From Hemibagrus wyckioides (lineage: Eukaryota > Chordata > Actinopteri > Siluriformes > Bagridae), in the NCBI RefSeq assembly GCF_019097595.1, contig NC_080735.1:14385417-14449416 (forward strand): a stretch of 64,000 bases of DNA. The letters run 5' to 3'. This document shows, piece after piece, positions 23,380-34,029 of the stretch. The notes below the pieces were generated by a model. It saw nothing but the letters and a program-made list of their open reading frames with translations. It made no database searches and was not told where the DNA came from. The position numbers and the translations under genes are program-made. Each line of letters begins with the position of its first letter. Positions within the stretch are counted from its first letter, which is position 1.

Positions 23380-23600
23380 CCCTTTGAGGAAACAGAGGGG
23401 GTTTACGCCAGGGTCAAAGCGGGAAGGCGAGAAACAAACATCCCTTATTCAGACCTCAAACAGGAAGTTGCTTCACGATGGGCCCGTAATTGGAGCCCTT
23501 ATCGGGTCTCTGTGTGAAAGCTGCTGCCCAAATAAGCCACTATTTATGCTGCAGTCTGTGCTGCAGTGTGTAATGAAAGCTATGTAAATAGTGCTGTGAA
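23380..23600. promoter_or_regulatory. candidate conserved non-coding element
   Basis: This compact unique island contains ACGATGGGCCCGTAATTGGA, CCAAATAAGCCACTATTTAT and GTAATGAAAGCTATGTAAAT. It is flanked immediately by a (GA)n tract and has no coding bias. Confidence 0.42.
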
Positions 23601-23605
23601 CTTCA

Positions 23606-23637
23606 GAGAGAGAGAGAGAGAGAGAGAGAGACTGAGA

Positions 23638-23670
<33 letters not shown>

Positions 23671-23721
23671 TTAAACATCTGTGTCTTACATACAAACATT
23701 ACTTGTACATTCCCATTCTCA

Positions 23722-23761
<40 letters not shown>

Positions 23762-23860
23762 AACAGGAAATATCAGCAAAGGAAATAATAGTACAGAAAA
23801 CATCTTACAAACAGAGCTTTTTCCAAAACACATGCACACACACACACACACACACACTAT
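23606..23860. repeat. (GA)n and (AC)n microsatellite cluster
   Basis: (GA)n with a GATA interruption runs 23606-23670, and (AC)n runs at 23724-23757 and 23835-23858. Confidence 0.92.
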
Positions 23861-24599
23861 TTCAGGACAAACATAAACTAACCCAAACCTCCTCCGGGTG
23901 CTTCGAGTCTATAGAGATTTCAATAATTCCCACAATTCCCTCTGACCTTTTCCAGAATAACAGCTGCTCCTGAAGCATCCTGATTATTAAAGAACAAATT
24001 TGTACACGAAGTACATGCTTTCTGAGACGATTTCCATTAAACGGAAATGCGCCGACCGCTCTGTATAAATCACCATATCGCTATCCGTACCGAGTGTTTA
24101 ATACAGTAGGTGTTTATTAGGAGGATAATGTGTTGCAATGGCTGATAGTGAGTAAAAAGCTATTACAGGGACCTTGTCGTGTGTGTAAGGTGTTAGTACA
24201 GAGATCATTCGTTATGTGTTCAGCTAACGCAGGGACGTCTCTGTTACTTCTGGATGATTAATGCAGGAACTAGGCTGAGTTTCCCCCAAAGCACTGCAGT
24301 ACAAAGAGCATTGTGAAAGGCGAGAGGAAACATCACGCTCTACCAGTTTAAATGAACTTTATGATACTTTTGGGAAACTGGGCCATAAAGGATTAAGGTC
24401 ACCCTAAACTTCATGAAAATGTGTTTTGGTTAATTAGATTACAGTTTATTAGCATCGACTCTTGACCAATGTGTGTAACTGTAACTACCGTCTTCTCGCA
24501 AATATGTTGTCACCCACAAACCAGCTCTGCTCTATAACATCAAGCTGCGACTACTATAAAGGCTCGTACATGCTTCCCCTGAGACACGTGAAGCTGGTC

Positions 24600-24871
24600 A
24601 GCTCGTTTTTCTTCACGCAGGGCAGCGTAACACACTTTGAGGAAGTTTTTCGCCCTCTTCCGCATACATCGACTCACAGTAAATCTCCATCCCGCTGTGA
24701 TGATACCCATTACATGCCATCCCTCTTACTCAGACAGTGCAGGGTCCAGATTTTGTGTTACAATATGCAAATGAGTTTGGGGGGGTGGGGTGGGGCAGAT
24801 TCCAATTTGCATATTCATAGGAACAAATGATTGCGCATGCCTTCAGGCCATTTATTTACTGATATGTCAAG
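24600..24871. promoter_or_regulatory. candidate element with inverted octamer pair
   Basis: AATATGCAAAT (24762-24772) and its exact reverse complement ATTTGCATATT (24805-24815) flank a G-rich spacer (G7-T-G4-T-G4). The octamer ATGCAAAT is the classic POU-domain site. The flanks are repeat-free. Confidence 0.4.
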
Positions 24872-25342
24872 CAGGGTGATCAGGCATAACTTTATGACCA
24901 CCTGCCTATTATTGAGTTGGTCCCCCCTTTTTGCTGCCAAAACAGCCCGTCATGCCCTGTGTATTCTGAAACCTTTCTATCAGAACTAGTATTAACTTCT
25001 CCAGCAATTTGAGCAACAGTAGGTCATCTGTTGGAACTACCTCGCTCCCCACGTGCATCAGTGATCCTTGGCCATCCATGACCCTGTCGCCGGTTCACCA
25101 CTGTTCCTTCCTTGCACCAAAGTTGATAGATACTGACCACTGCAGACCGGGAACACCACATCAAACTCGCTCAAGTCCTTACTCTTGTCCATTTCTCCTG
25201 CTTCTAACACATCAACTTTGAGGACAAAATGTTCACTTGCTGCCAAATATATCCCACCCACTAACAGGTGCCATGATGAGGAGATCATCAGTTTTATTCA
25301 CTTCACCTCTCAGTGCTCATAATGTTATGCCTGATCAGTGTA
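24872..25342 (-). mobile_element. internally deleted Tc1-like transposon, family A
   Basis: The left end is TGATCAGGCATAACTTTATG and the right end ATGCCTGATCAGTGTA, forming clear inverted repeats. The minus strand retains the transposase N-terminal helix-turn-helix remains and the deletion junction. A further internal loss makes it shorter than the 13608 copy. Confidence 0.88.
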
Positions 25343-26395
25343 TAATAATACTAATAATAATGTCACAACTTATAACATCTCTGCCATCCTTTTCCATTAT
25401 TAAATTTCTATACAAAAGTTTTTTTGTTTTTTTTAAATTGACTAAAAAATTACCAGAAAAATAGAAAACTCCAGCAGAGTTGACGTCACCGGTCCTTCCT
25501 AGAAGGCGATGCTGTTTCAAAAGTAAGCGAGAAAACGGAGACCATGTAGGGTGGCTTTCTTTTTTTTTTACTGCCTTGCCTTGTTTCATTGTAAAAACCT
25601 ATTCATTTAAAATCACAACACAGCGAGTCCGATTAGTTATAAACTGACATAAGAACTGAGCGAGAGAGAGAGAGAGAGAGATCAAGAGACTTACATAAAC
25701 ACATGAATCAGCGGGATCAAATAGTTCTTGAAGAGACTCTCAAAGACAACACGGACTACAGATAATCAAAACACAGAAAGAGAAAGAGAAAAGGAAAAAA
25801 GGAGGGGTCATTCAGACTGCTGGTAAGTGGCGGGGTTCAAACAACGGTTATTCAGAGTTCGGAGTTCATGAAGACTCTTAGATTAAACACCACAACTCTC
25901 CTGGATCAAGAATATTCACAGTCAAAAATACCTAGTTCCCTTTCCAGTCTGGTTCCGTATCTCCTTCTCAGGAATTTGTTTCTCGCTGTTGTTTCCTGGT
26001 TTGCTCATTAGGGATCGAAATGTTCATCCAGATTTCTGTCAAGCTGAGTTTGTGACAATGTCTATTGTTATAGAGCTTTATAAATAAAAGTGAATCAGAT
26101 TAAAGCATGATGGGAAATGCTCAAATACTGGAAAAAAGGTTAGTGGAAATCCCAGCACTGCTAAAGAGCCACCTTTGTGCTAAACAGTTAACCCTCATTT
26201 CCTAGATTGCAAAACAAATATATTCTCCGCTTCAAACCCGGGACAATGGAAGATTTGGGAGTTTTTTTTTTTATCAGCTATAGGACTGTTTCCTCCCCCA
26301 TCAGATTGAGTCCTGCTCTTTAATTAGATTCCAATCATCTCGAACAGCTCGTGGGTCTCGGGTCACGGTGATCAGCGCTGCAGCTATAAATACAT
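25343..26395. other. intron 1 sequence, nothing specific
   Basis: There is a short (GA)n at 25659-25680 and a T10 run at 26262. No gene or strong regulatory texture. Confidence 0.5.
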
Positions 26396-26525
26396 GGTTC
26401 AGGTTCGGCGTCGGGGCAAACGTCAAAAAGGTTAATTTAAAAAGCTGGTTTTAGGCTGTTATTATTGTCTCTCATTACAGCTCCAGCCCACGGGGAGCTG
26501 GACAGCAGGAGGTCAGAGGTCAAGC
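26396..26525. promoter_or_regulatory. weak candidate regulatory island
   Basis: It contains AAGGTTAATTTAAAAAGCTG and TTATTATTGTCTCTCATTAC in a short unique block before the purine repeat. Confidence 0.28.
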
Positions 26526-26613
26526 ATGTGACTCTTTACTGTAACACGCGGCCTGGTGCTGCCTTTTAATGCACTGTGATGGTAACGGATCATATGGTAT
26601 AGAAAACACAGTC

Positions 26614-26705
26614 AAGGAAGGAAGGAAGGAAGGAAGGAGGAAAGAGATTAAAAATAAAAATAAAAGACAGGCAGGTGAAAGAAAGTGGAAGTGAGCAAGG
26701 ATGAC

Positions 26706-26761
<56 letters not shown>

Positions 26762-26785
26762 ATAGATAGACAGATGGATAAGGGC

Positions 26786-26848
<63 letters not shown>

Positions 26849-26872
26849 ATAGATAGACAGATGGATAAGGGC

Positions 26873-26935
<63 letters not shown>

Positions 26936-26966
26936 ACAGATAGACAGATGGGCAAGGAAGGAAGGA

Positions 26967-27002
<36 letters not shown>

Positions 27003-27024
27003 CAGATGGGCAAGGAAGGAAGGA

Positions 27025-27076
<52 letters not shown>

Positions 27077-27107
27077 ACAGATAGACAGATGGGCAAGGAA
27101 GGAAGGA

Positions 27108-27163
<56 letters not shown>

Positions 27164-27234
27164 ATAGATAGACAGATGGATAAGGGCAGAAAGAAAGAAA
27201 AAAAGAAAGAACAGATAGACAGATGGATAAGGGC

Positions 27235-27309
<75 letters not shown>

Positions 27310-27336
27310 ACAGATAGACAGATGGGCAAGGAAGGA

Positions 27337-27416
<80 letters not shown>

Positions 27417-27600
27417 CAGATGGGCAAGGAAGGAAAGAAAGAAAGAAAGAAAGAAAGAAAGAACAGATAGACAGATGGGCAATGAAAGAAAGAAAGATGG
27501 GTAAGGGGAAAGAAAGAAAGGATGAAAGAAAAAGTAGATAGACAGATGGGTAAGGGTGGAAAGAAAGAAAGAAAGAAAGAACAGATAGGCAGAAGATGAG
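26614..27600. repeat. ~1 kb (GAAA)n compound array with recurring spacer
   Basis: Blocks of (GAAA)n are separated by a recurring spacer of the type GATAGACAGATGGATAAGGG (or GATGGGCAAGGAAGGAA), at least eight times. The plus strand is purine-rich almost throughout. The long Phe/Leu/Ser and Lys/Glu/Arg open frames here are artefacts. Confidence 0.97.
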
Positions 27601-27743
27601 TGAGAGAGAGAAACAGAGAGGAAGAGAAAGCAGGAGGTAGACAGATGTAGAGATGTACAGAGTTCCTGCCCCAGTGACCAGGAGTAAAGAGTTTCAGAGA
27701 GACACACCGGAGTCTCGTCACTGTCTCTCATCTGTCTTATTCA

Positions 27744-28096
27744 CAATGTGTGTGTGTGTGTGTGTGTATTAGTGAGTGTGTGTTAGAGTGTGTGTGTGTG
27801 TTAGTGAGTGTGTGTGTTAGTGAATGTGTGTGTGTTAGTGTGTATGTGTCTATTACTGAGTTTGTGTGTGTGTTAGTGAGTGTGTGTGTGTGTTAGTGTG
27901 TGTGTTAGTGAGTGTGTGTGTGTTAGTGTGTGTGTTAGTGAGTGTGTGTGTTAGTGTGTATGTGTCTATTACTGAGTGTGTGTGTGTGTTAGTGAGTGTG
28001 TGTGTGTGTGTGTGTTAGTGTGTGTGTTAGTGAGTGTGTGTGTATTACTGAGTGTGTGTGTGTTAGTGAGTGTGTGTGTTAGTGTGTGTGTGTGTC
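27744..28096. repeat. (GT)n array with GTTAGTGA spacers
   Basis: About 350 bp of GT repeats are punctuated by TTAGTGAG and ATTACTGAG at least ten times. Together with the neighbouring purine array this makes a nearly continuous 1.5-kb simple-sequence block. Confidence 0.96.
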
Positions 28097-28469
28097 CTTG
28101 GTGTATGTGGGACAGCGCAGGACGGTTTCACCCTGACTCCCGCTGCAGTGCTGTGTGTGAAGCTGTATATAGGCCACAGTGTGCAGAGTGTCTTTGGCCT
28201 CACTGAGACGCCGTGTGTCCCTTCTGTCCTCCACTCAGCCCAGGTCCACAACAAAAATAGGCAGATCCACACGGCCTCATATATAAATCACTGCATATCC
28301 TCTAAGGCTGCTGGCAGATATGGGGCACGTGTGTGTGTGTGTGTATCTTTAAGGTCTGAGGGTTCCCTTTTAAACCTAATGGAGGGAAAATACAAAAGTT
28401 TATATACAGTGCTTTCCACTTTGTGTGTGGGTTTGCGGTGACTTTCTTGTTATCTCTCTCTTTCTCTGT

Positions 28470-28470
<1 letters not shown>
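28097..28470. other. short unique island between GT repeats
   Basis: It includes ACAACAAAAATAGGCAGATC and CATATATAAATCACTGCATA, with weak regulatory texture and no gene. Confidence 0.35.
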
Positions 28471-28502
<32 letters not shown>

Positions 28503-28862
28503 ATCCTTTCCTTTCCTCTCGGCGTGTGTGTTTTATTGTCATCTTGCTGTCTGCAGCATGCGGTGCATTAAACCCCCACTTCCCTTTTTCCCTTTCCCAC
28601 ACCACACACAGTGTGTTTACACATAACTCATTAAGGCCCATTCTCCCACAGAGACCATACATCCACACACACACACACACACACACCCCGCAGGCTACTG
28701 TACCACAGCCTTTTAACAAGCACACGGCAGTTTACTTTCTATCCTGTGAAAACACAACTACACTAAACGCCACGTTACCAAGTTACGCTGAAAACACACC
28801 CAGAACCCTAATTTCCTTCCATCCAGGAAGCGCATCCATATGTGTGTGTGTGTGTGTGTGTG
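28471..28862. repeat. cluster of (AC)n/(GT)n microsatellites
   Basis: (AC)n runs 28471-28500 and 28660-28685, and (GT)n runs 28838-28862, all short and perfect. Confidence 0.92.
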
Positions 28863-29177
28863 TAAGCATGTTTGTATTAATTAGTTTTATAGGCTTGCAT
28901 TTTCAGCTGAATAAGGTATTGAAAGCTGTCAGAATCCTCCATGGAGTATGAGCAGATATCAGCAGTACACATGAGACTAGCTATTAGGAAGAATGGAAGT
29001 GCAGACAGACTGAATTCTACACCATTACATGTGTATTCCTAACGTAGTTGATCATCCAAGATATATCTGGTGTCCAAACTTTGTTACTTTGGTTTTCATT
29101 TCTTTTAAAAGACAGTGTTTGTCTCACAAGTTAGAATAAGTTCATTGGTTTTTATATATATTTTTAGTTTCCACCAA

Positions 29178-29355
<178 letters not shown>

Positions 29356-30545
29356 ACACCTCCTTATCCTGGATGGTTTCTCACAGGCACAACTAATGAC
29401 CAGATATTTTATTTTTAAGTTGCCAGATTGTGAGAAAAACCTCACCAAAATATCAGTTATAAATGTTATGCTTATTGTTATAAATTATAATAAATATTTA
29501 TTTTATTTAAGTATAATTTTCTATCATTTTGGATATGTAAAAAAATTATTAAAAAAAATATTAAAAATATCTGATACGAATTAATCCTGTATCTTTAAAA
29601 TTGATATATATTTTTATCTTTTTATTTGCAAAAAATTACAGATAAATCATGATGCATACCGCATGTGGTAGAATATGTTGAAGTTTAGTAATACTGTATT
29701 TCATCACATGTCCTACTGCCTGAATATTACAAAAAAATGTCTAGCTTCAAAGTCACAGAGGACACCTTTAAAAATTCGGAATTGCTAAGAAAATTCAATC
29801 CGATTTACAGCTCGTGTTCTGGTGAGCGCTAAACTTAGCCCTGCCCCAAATCATAACCCTCGTGTGTTTGGAAGTCACTTCAGATTAAAGCACCTGCTAA
29901 ATGAAGAGATGTAAATACTTCATATTGACACAAATGGAAAAGGATTTCGTTGCGTTCTCACTCAATCGGAAGCTAAGCGCTGTAATTCAGTTTATGTTTG
30001 AGAAACAACCCAGAAAATTAATGAACCGTTTTCATCACCTCATATTCTGCAACACTTTGTGTGTGTGTGTGCCCGCACCAGGGTTTGTGCCTTTATGATC
30101 ACACAAGCAGAAAGGTGCGTTAATAATCAAACCAAGTCAAAAACATCACCTCACTCCAACACACACACACACCGACACACACAATCACAATGCAGATTTC
30201 TGTGCACTACAGAGGGAGCCGGAACACTGAGACTCCCTGAGGTGGAAATAATGAAAAACCCTTTCATGGAAAAGTCATCAAGCCGAGAGATGGGGGGGAC
30301 CACTAGTGTGTGTGTGTGTGTGGGTGTGTGTGTCTGCTTGTGTATGTGTGTACTTGTGTGTGAGCGGGGGTCAGGACGCGTGACCTCTCATTTCATACTT
30401 TAATTAAAATCTCCCTCTGACGTCTTTCCCTCCTCTACTCCATGCTGGCTCACTTTCCTACTGCCAGAATGCACACACACACACATACACACACACACAC
30501 AGTATTTAGCAGGACATATTTCTGTTGCCCTATTGTCTCTGTATG
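29356..30545. other. AT-rich intron sequence with SINE scrap and GT/AC tracts
   Basis: GATTAAAGCACCTGCTAAAT (29883-29902) resembles the SINE tail TAAAGCGTCTGCTAAATGAA. Microsatellites lie at 30058-30071, 30160-30185, 30305-30362 and 30471-30500. No gene. Confidence 0.5.
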
Positions 30546-30690
30546 AGAGCAGCTCAGTGGGTCAGGATTCTACATGATGAATAACAGGGTTGGAGGTTTG
30601 AGTCTTCTGTGTGCCCTTGACTACGTCCCTCGTCCATAGTCAAGGTCTTCAGCTGTGTCTCTTTCCTTCCCTCTTACTCTACAATCCCAG
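30546..30690 (+). mobile_element. tRNA-derived SINE head fragment
   Basis: GCAGCTCAGTGGGTCAGGAT resembles a tRNA-type A box region, and GGTTGGAGGTTTGAGTCTTC, 46 bp later, resembles a B box. There is no foldable intact tRNA, so this is SINE debris and not a tRNA gene. Confidence 0.5.
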
Positions 30691-31019
30691 CATTATGGTG
30701 ATATAATGCCCTTCTCCATAATATAATTCTTAAAATTTATATTTTAAACTGAAAATAGTTCGAAACGAATCATTCCCATTCGACTCAGAGTCGTTTCAAA
30801 GCCCTACAGTGTGATTCAGTTTGATTTTAACACCAAAAAGCTGTTAGGGTTCTAAGGCCACGCCTCCTTCACTACAATCTGATAACATTGCTAAATAATA
30901 AATACTAGTAATGAAAGAGTTGGCCGTGTAGAATCAAACTTTTGTCCTACACACGCCGTTATGAATCATAAATATTGAATGTCGGCGTATCGATTTGAAT
31001 CGGTCAGTTTTAACTCCTT

Positions 31020-31260
31020 TAGCGAGAGTGGGGAAGCACAAAACGGTCATTTTGTCTCGACACACAATACACAGGAGCGCAATTAAACGGTAAACAGCGG
31101 CCGGTGCTAATAGGTAATGGAGCTAAAAAATGCTTCATTAGCAGCCAGATGGAAAATTGAATCTCGATTAAATCTCAGCCCCATGTGTTTTACTAAGGTC
31201 ACATTCAGCTACGTTATAGAGCGCTATGAAAACCACAGATAGACAGCTGCTGGGCGAAGG
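31020..31260. promoter_or_regulatory. candidate conserved non-coding element
   Basis: The island has AGCGCAATTAAACGGTAAAC, GGTGCTAATAGGTAATGGAG, AATGCTTCATTAGCAGCC and GAATCTCGATTAAATCTC. Four TAAT/ATTA sites fall within about 100 bp, with no repeat and no coding bias. Confidence 0.45.
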
Positions 31261-31591
31261 CTAGCCTCTCTCGCGCGTATGTGTGTGTGGGTAAGAGACA
31301 GAGAGTGTAAACGTAGACATATGTCTCACACGTGCATGAGACGATAGATAATCTGTTATACACATGATATACAGCAACATGCAATATTGCTAGAGTGGAC
31401 GCTTCAAACTATTGTCTCGTATTTTACTTGCGAGGACGCTACGTATGGCAGCGGGCGACATTTTTGTGCTTTCAAGATAAAGTAATGTACATCCCATTCA
31501 GAAAAGCACAGACAGCTGTCTTCTAATTCTGGACAAATCTTTCAAAGTATCAGATATGTCTTTGACACAAAAAAATGTGTTGGAAATGTTA

Positions 31592-31656
31592 TAAAAAATA
31601 AAATAAATAAAATAAAAATAAATAAATAAAATCTCTATTTTTATAACCTGAGTTTG

Positions 31657-31709
<53 letters not shown>
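31592..31709. repeat. (AAAT)n and (AAT)16 microsatellites
   Basis: An AAAT-rich run at 31592-31630 is followed by perfect AAT units at 31660-31708. Confidence 0.95.
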
Positions 31710-31799
31710 TCAAACAAATTACGACAAGCATAGATGCCTTCACGAGAGAGCATTAATTTATTTCAAACAACAAGCTAGTACATCAGAGGGACGGCTCAT

Positions 31800-32060
31800 G
31801 TCATGGACATTTGGGGGGACGAAGTTACGGAGAGGCCAGATTAACATGTCCAGTTTGGACATGTTCAGAGGAGGGAGAGTGAGTATATCGGTAGGAGAAT
31901 GTTGGACATGGAGCTGCCAGGCAGGAGGCAAAGAGGAGGTATATGGATGTAATAAATGAGGATATGAAGCTAGTGTTGAGGATGCAGAAGATAGGGATAG
32001 ATGGAGAGAGATGATTCGCTGTGGCCACCCCTGAAGGGAAACGCCGAAAAAAGAAGAAGC
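31800..32060 (+). mobile_element. 3' end of a non-LTR retrotransposon (LINE)
   Basis: Sister copy of 4693-4912 in the opposite orientation: GGACATGTTCAGAGGAGGGA, GGTAGGAGAATGTTGGACAT, GCTGTGGCCACCCCTGAAGG, then GAAGAAG tail. It encodes a broken reverse-transcriptase C-terminus. Confidence 0.78.
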
Positions 32061-32935
32061 TAGCTAGCCTATATTACCGACCAAATGTTTATGTGATTAC
32101 TTTCTTGTTGAGTCCGAATTATTGTCGTACAATCAGGACAACAATCCAATAAACACATTGACGCACATCATTCGCTCCTGGCTCGGAACTTATTGTATGG
32201 TTTAAGACACTGCATGACTTCCAGGTAATCTACAAGGCAACAACAAAGAAAACATCAACGTTTAACTGAACGCTGTGACGTGACGGCCATTTTGGACAAC
32301 TAGAGTTTTCAGTGGAATTCTGTATCAGTCACCTAGGCCTTTCGTATGTGTGTGTGTGTGTGTTGATAATATAATATAGATCAAAAAATAATTAAATAAA
32401 ATGAGCTAACACAAAATTATCCCTGTAAAAGATGTCAGGTGAGACAGATTTCAGTCAATTAGCTTGGAAACTCCAGTACAAAGAAGGAGATGTCAAACCC
32501 CAAACTTTTGTCTGATTAGTGTACTTTGTGCAAATTTCATATATATTTATTTTTTATCCAAATTATTCCTTTAAGCAGTTCTAATTTAATATCAACACAT
32601 GTCCAGTGTAGGAGCAGCTGCTTCCCGCAGGTGGCTCACAGTTCAGTGATAGCCGAACAAAGTGAGAGCAGTTTTACGGCCTCGGGCTTTAAACTGAACT
32701 ACCTCTGCTGTTTGCTCATGTTCTGCTGATCTGAGGTCAGTGCTGCTCTTGTTTGGGTACCGGTGCAGACGGGGCCTAAAACTGATCCTGGGTCTGTGTA
32801 AAATGGTGTATAGCTGGAAAAAAGTGATCTGTCAGCTGCTTGTCATTGTTTATAGTCGACAGTCAGTACAGGCACACTGAGGATTAAGTGACAAAGAGAC
32901 AATGGTAATAACGAAAGAGCTATTTTAGAAATCAC
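32061..32935. other. intron 1 sequence, nothing specific
   Basis: A short (GT)n lies at 32346-32362. No recognised repeat family and no gene. Confidence 0.5.
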
Positions 32936-33750
32936 ACAAACACACACAGATACACACACACACACACAAAACACACACACACATACACATTTGGAGTGCT
33001 GACATTTGGAGTTTTTTCCTGGATAGCAAATTTCTGCACCACATGCTGAGCACTGACAGAAGCTATTGAGTTTTGTTTGACTGCAACACACACACACACA
33101 CACACACACAAACATGAAAGACATTAATAATGCCTGTTCCACTGTTCCATGTCAGGTGATATTTTCCACCCTTCTCATCAGTCCTACTGTCCACCCACGT
33201 CCCTAATACACACACACACACTCACACACACACACACACACACTGTGACTAAGACATCATCTGTACAAAACCGTTGTTCTAGAACACGATCATGCTTTCT
33301 TCTCTAACGTGGCATACAGGGCTATCGGGTGTCTCGGCAGCTGCTGCGGGGTTTTTCGCTGGAGTCGATGAGCTTAGAAAGATCAAAACACACACACACA
33401 CACTCTCTCACACTCACATACATTGGGTGTCTGCTTCCACCGGGTCTATTCAACACAAACTCCAAGGCCGTGTGTAATGCCAGATGGAAAACACACGGGA
33501 GAACTTAAAGGCTGGAAGGACAATACAAGCTTGATGGGTTACAATTTACACACACACACACACACACACATGTACACCGATTCGACCCCCCCCCCCTTTC
33601 TGTAAGCCTCTGTTCAATGCAAGTTTAAGCTCCACAGAATCAAGCATCAACTGTGCTGACTGATGCCGGCTCATGTTTCCTCAGGGGTGGACATGAAGGT
33701 CAAGACAGGAAAGAGATGCAGAAAAGTGTGTGTGTGTATGTGTGTGTGTA
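32936..33750. repeat. dense cluster of (AC)n/(GT)n microsatellites
   Basis: Six tracts lie within 0.8 kb (about 32936-32985, 33084-33110, 33209-33243, 33388-33420, 33549-33571, 33725-33755) plus a C9 run at 33588. The DNA between them is unique and non-coding. Confidence 0.93.
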
Positions 33751-34029
33751 CGTGTGTGAGGGAAAGTGTATGCGAAATACCCCTGAGAAAGCAAACACTT
33801 CAATATCAATCAATAGTTGGCTATTACCTACCACCAAGGTCTCCAATGTTTCTCCTTCAGAACTAATCGGATCCTTGAGTGTTTGGACGATTCGCAATAT
33901 AACATTTGTTTCGATTTCTGTATAGAAGTGGAAGAGAGACGACACACCTAGGGATATAAAACGTCCATATCGCTAAATACTTAACCTATTATCACTAATA
34001 TCAGCTGCCTCACTGTAGCAAACTTAGAT

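Noticed and set aside
26520..27731. A 403-codon open frame of Ser/Phe/Leu repeats and complementary Lys/Glu/Arg frames
   Set aside because: It is produced by the (GAAA)n array. It has no coding bias, the same open frame is seen in shifted frames, and no family resembles it.
30546..30690. Possible tRNA gene
   Set aside because: Only A-box- and B-box-like scraps remain and no cloverleaf can be drawn; SINE debris is the simpler reading.
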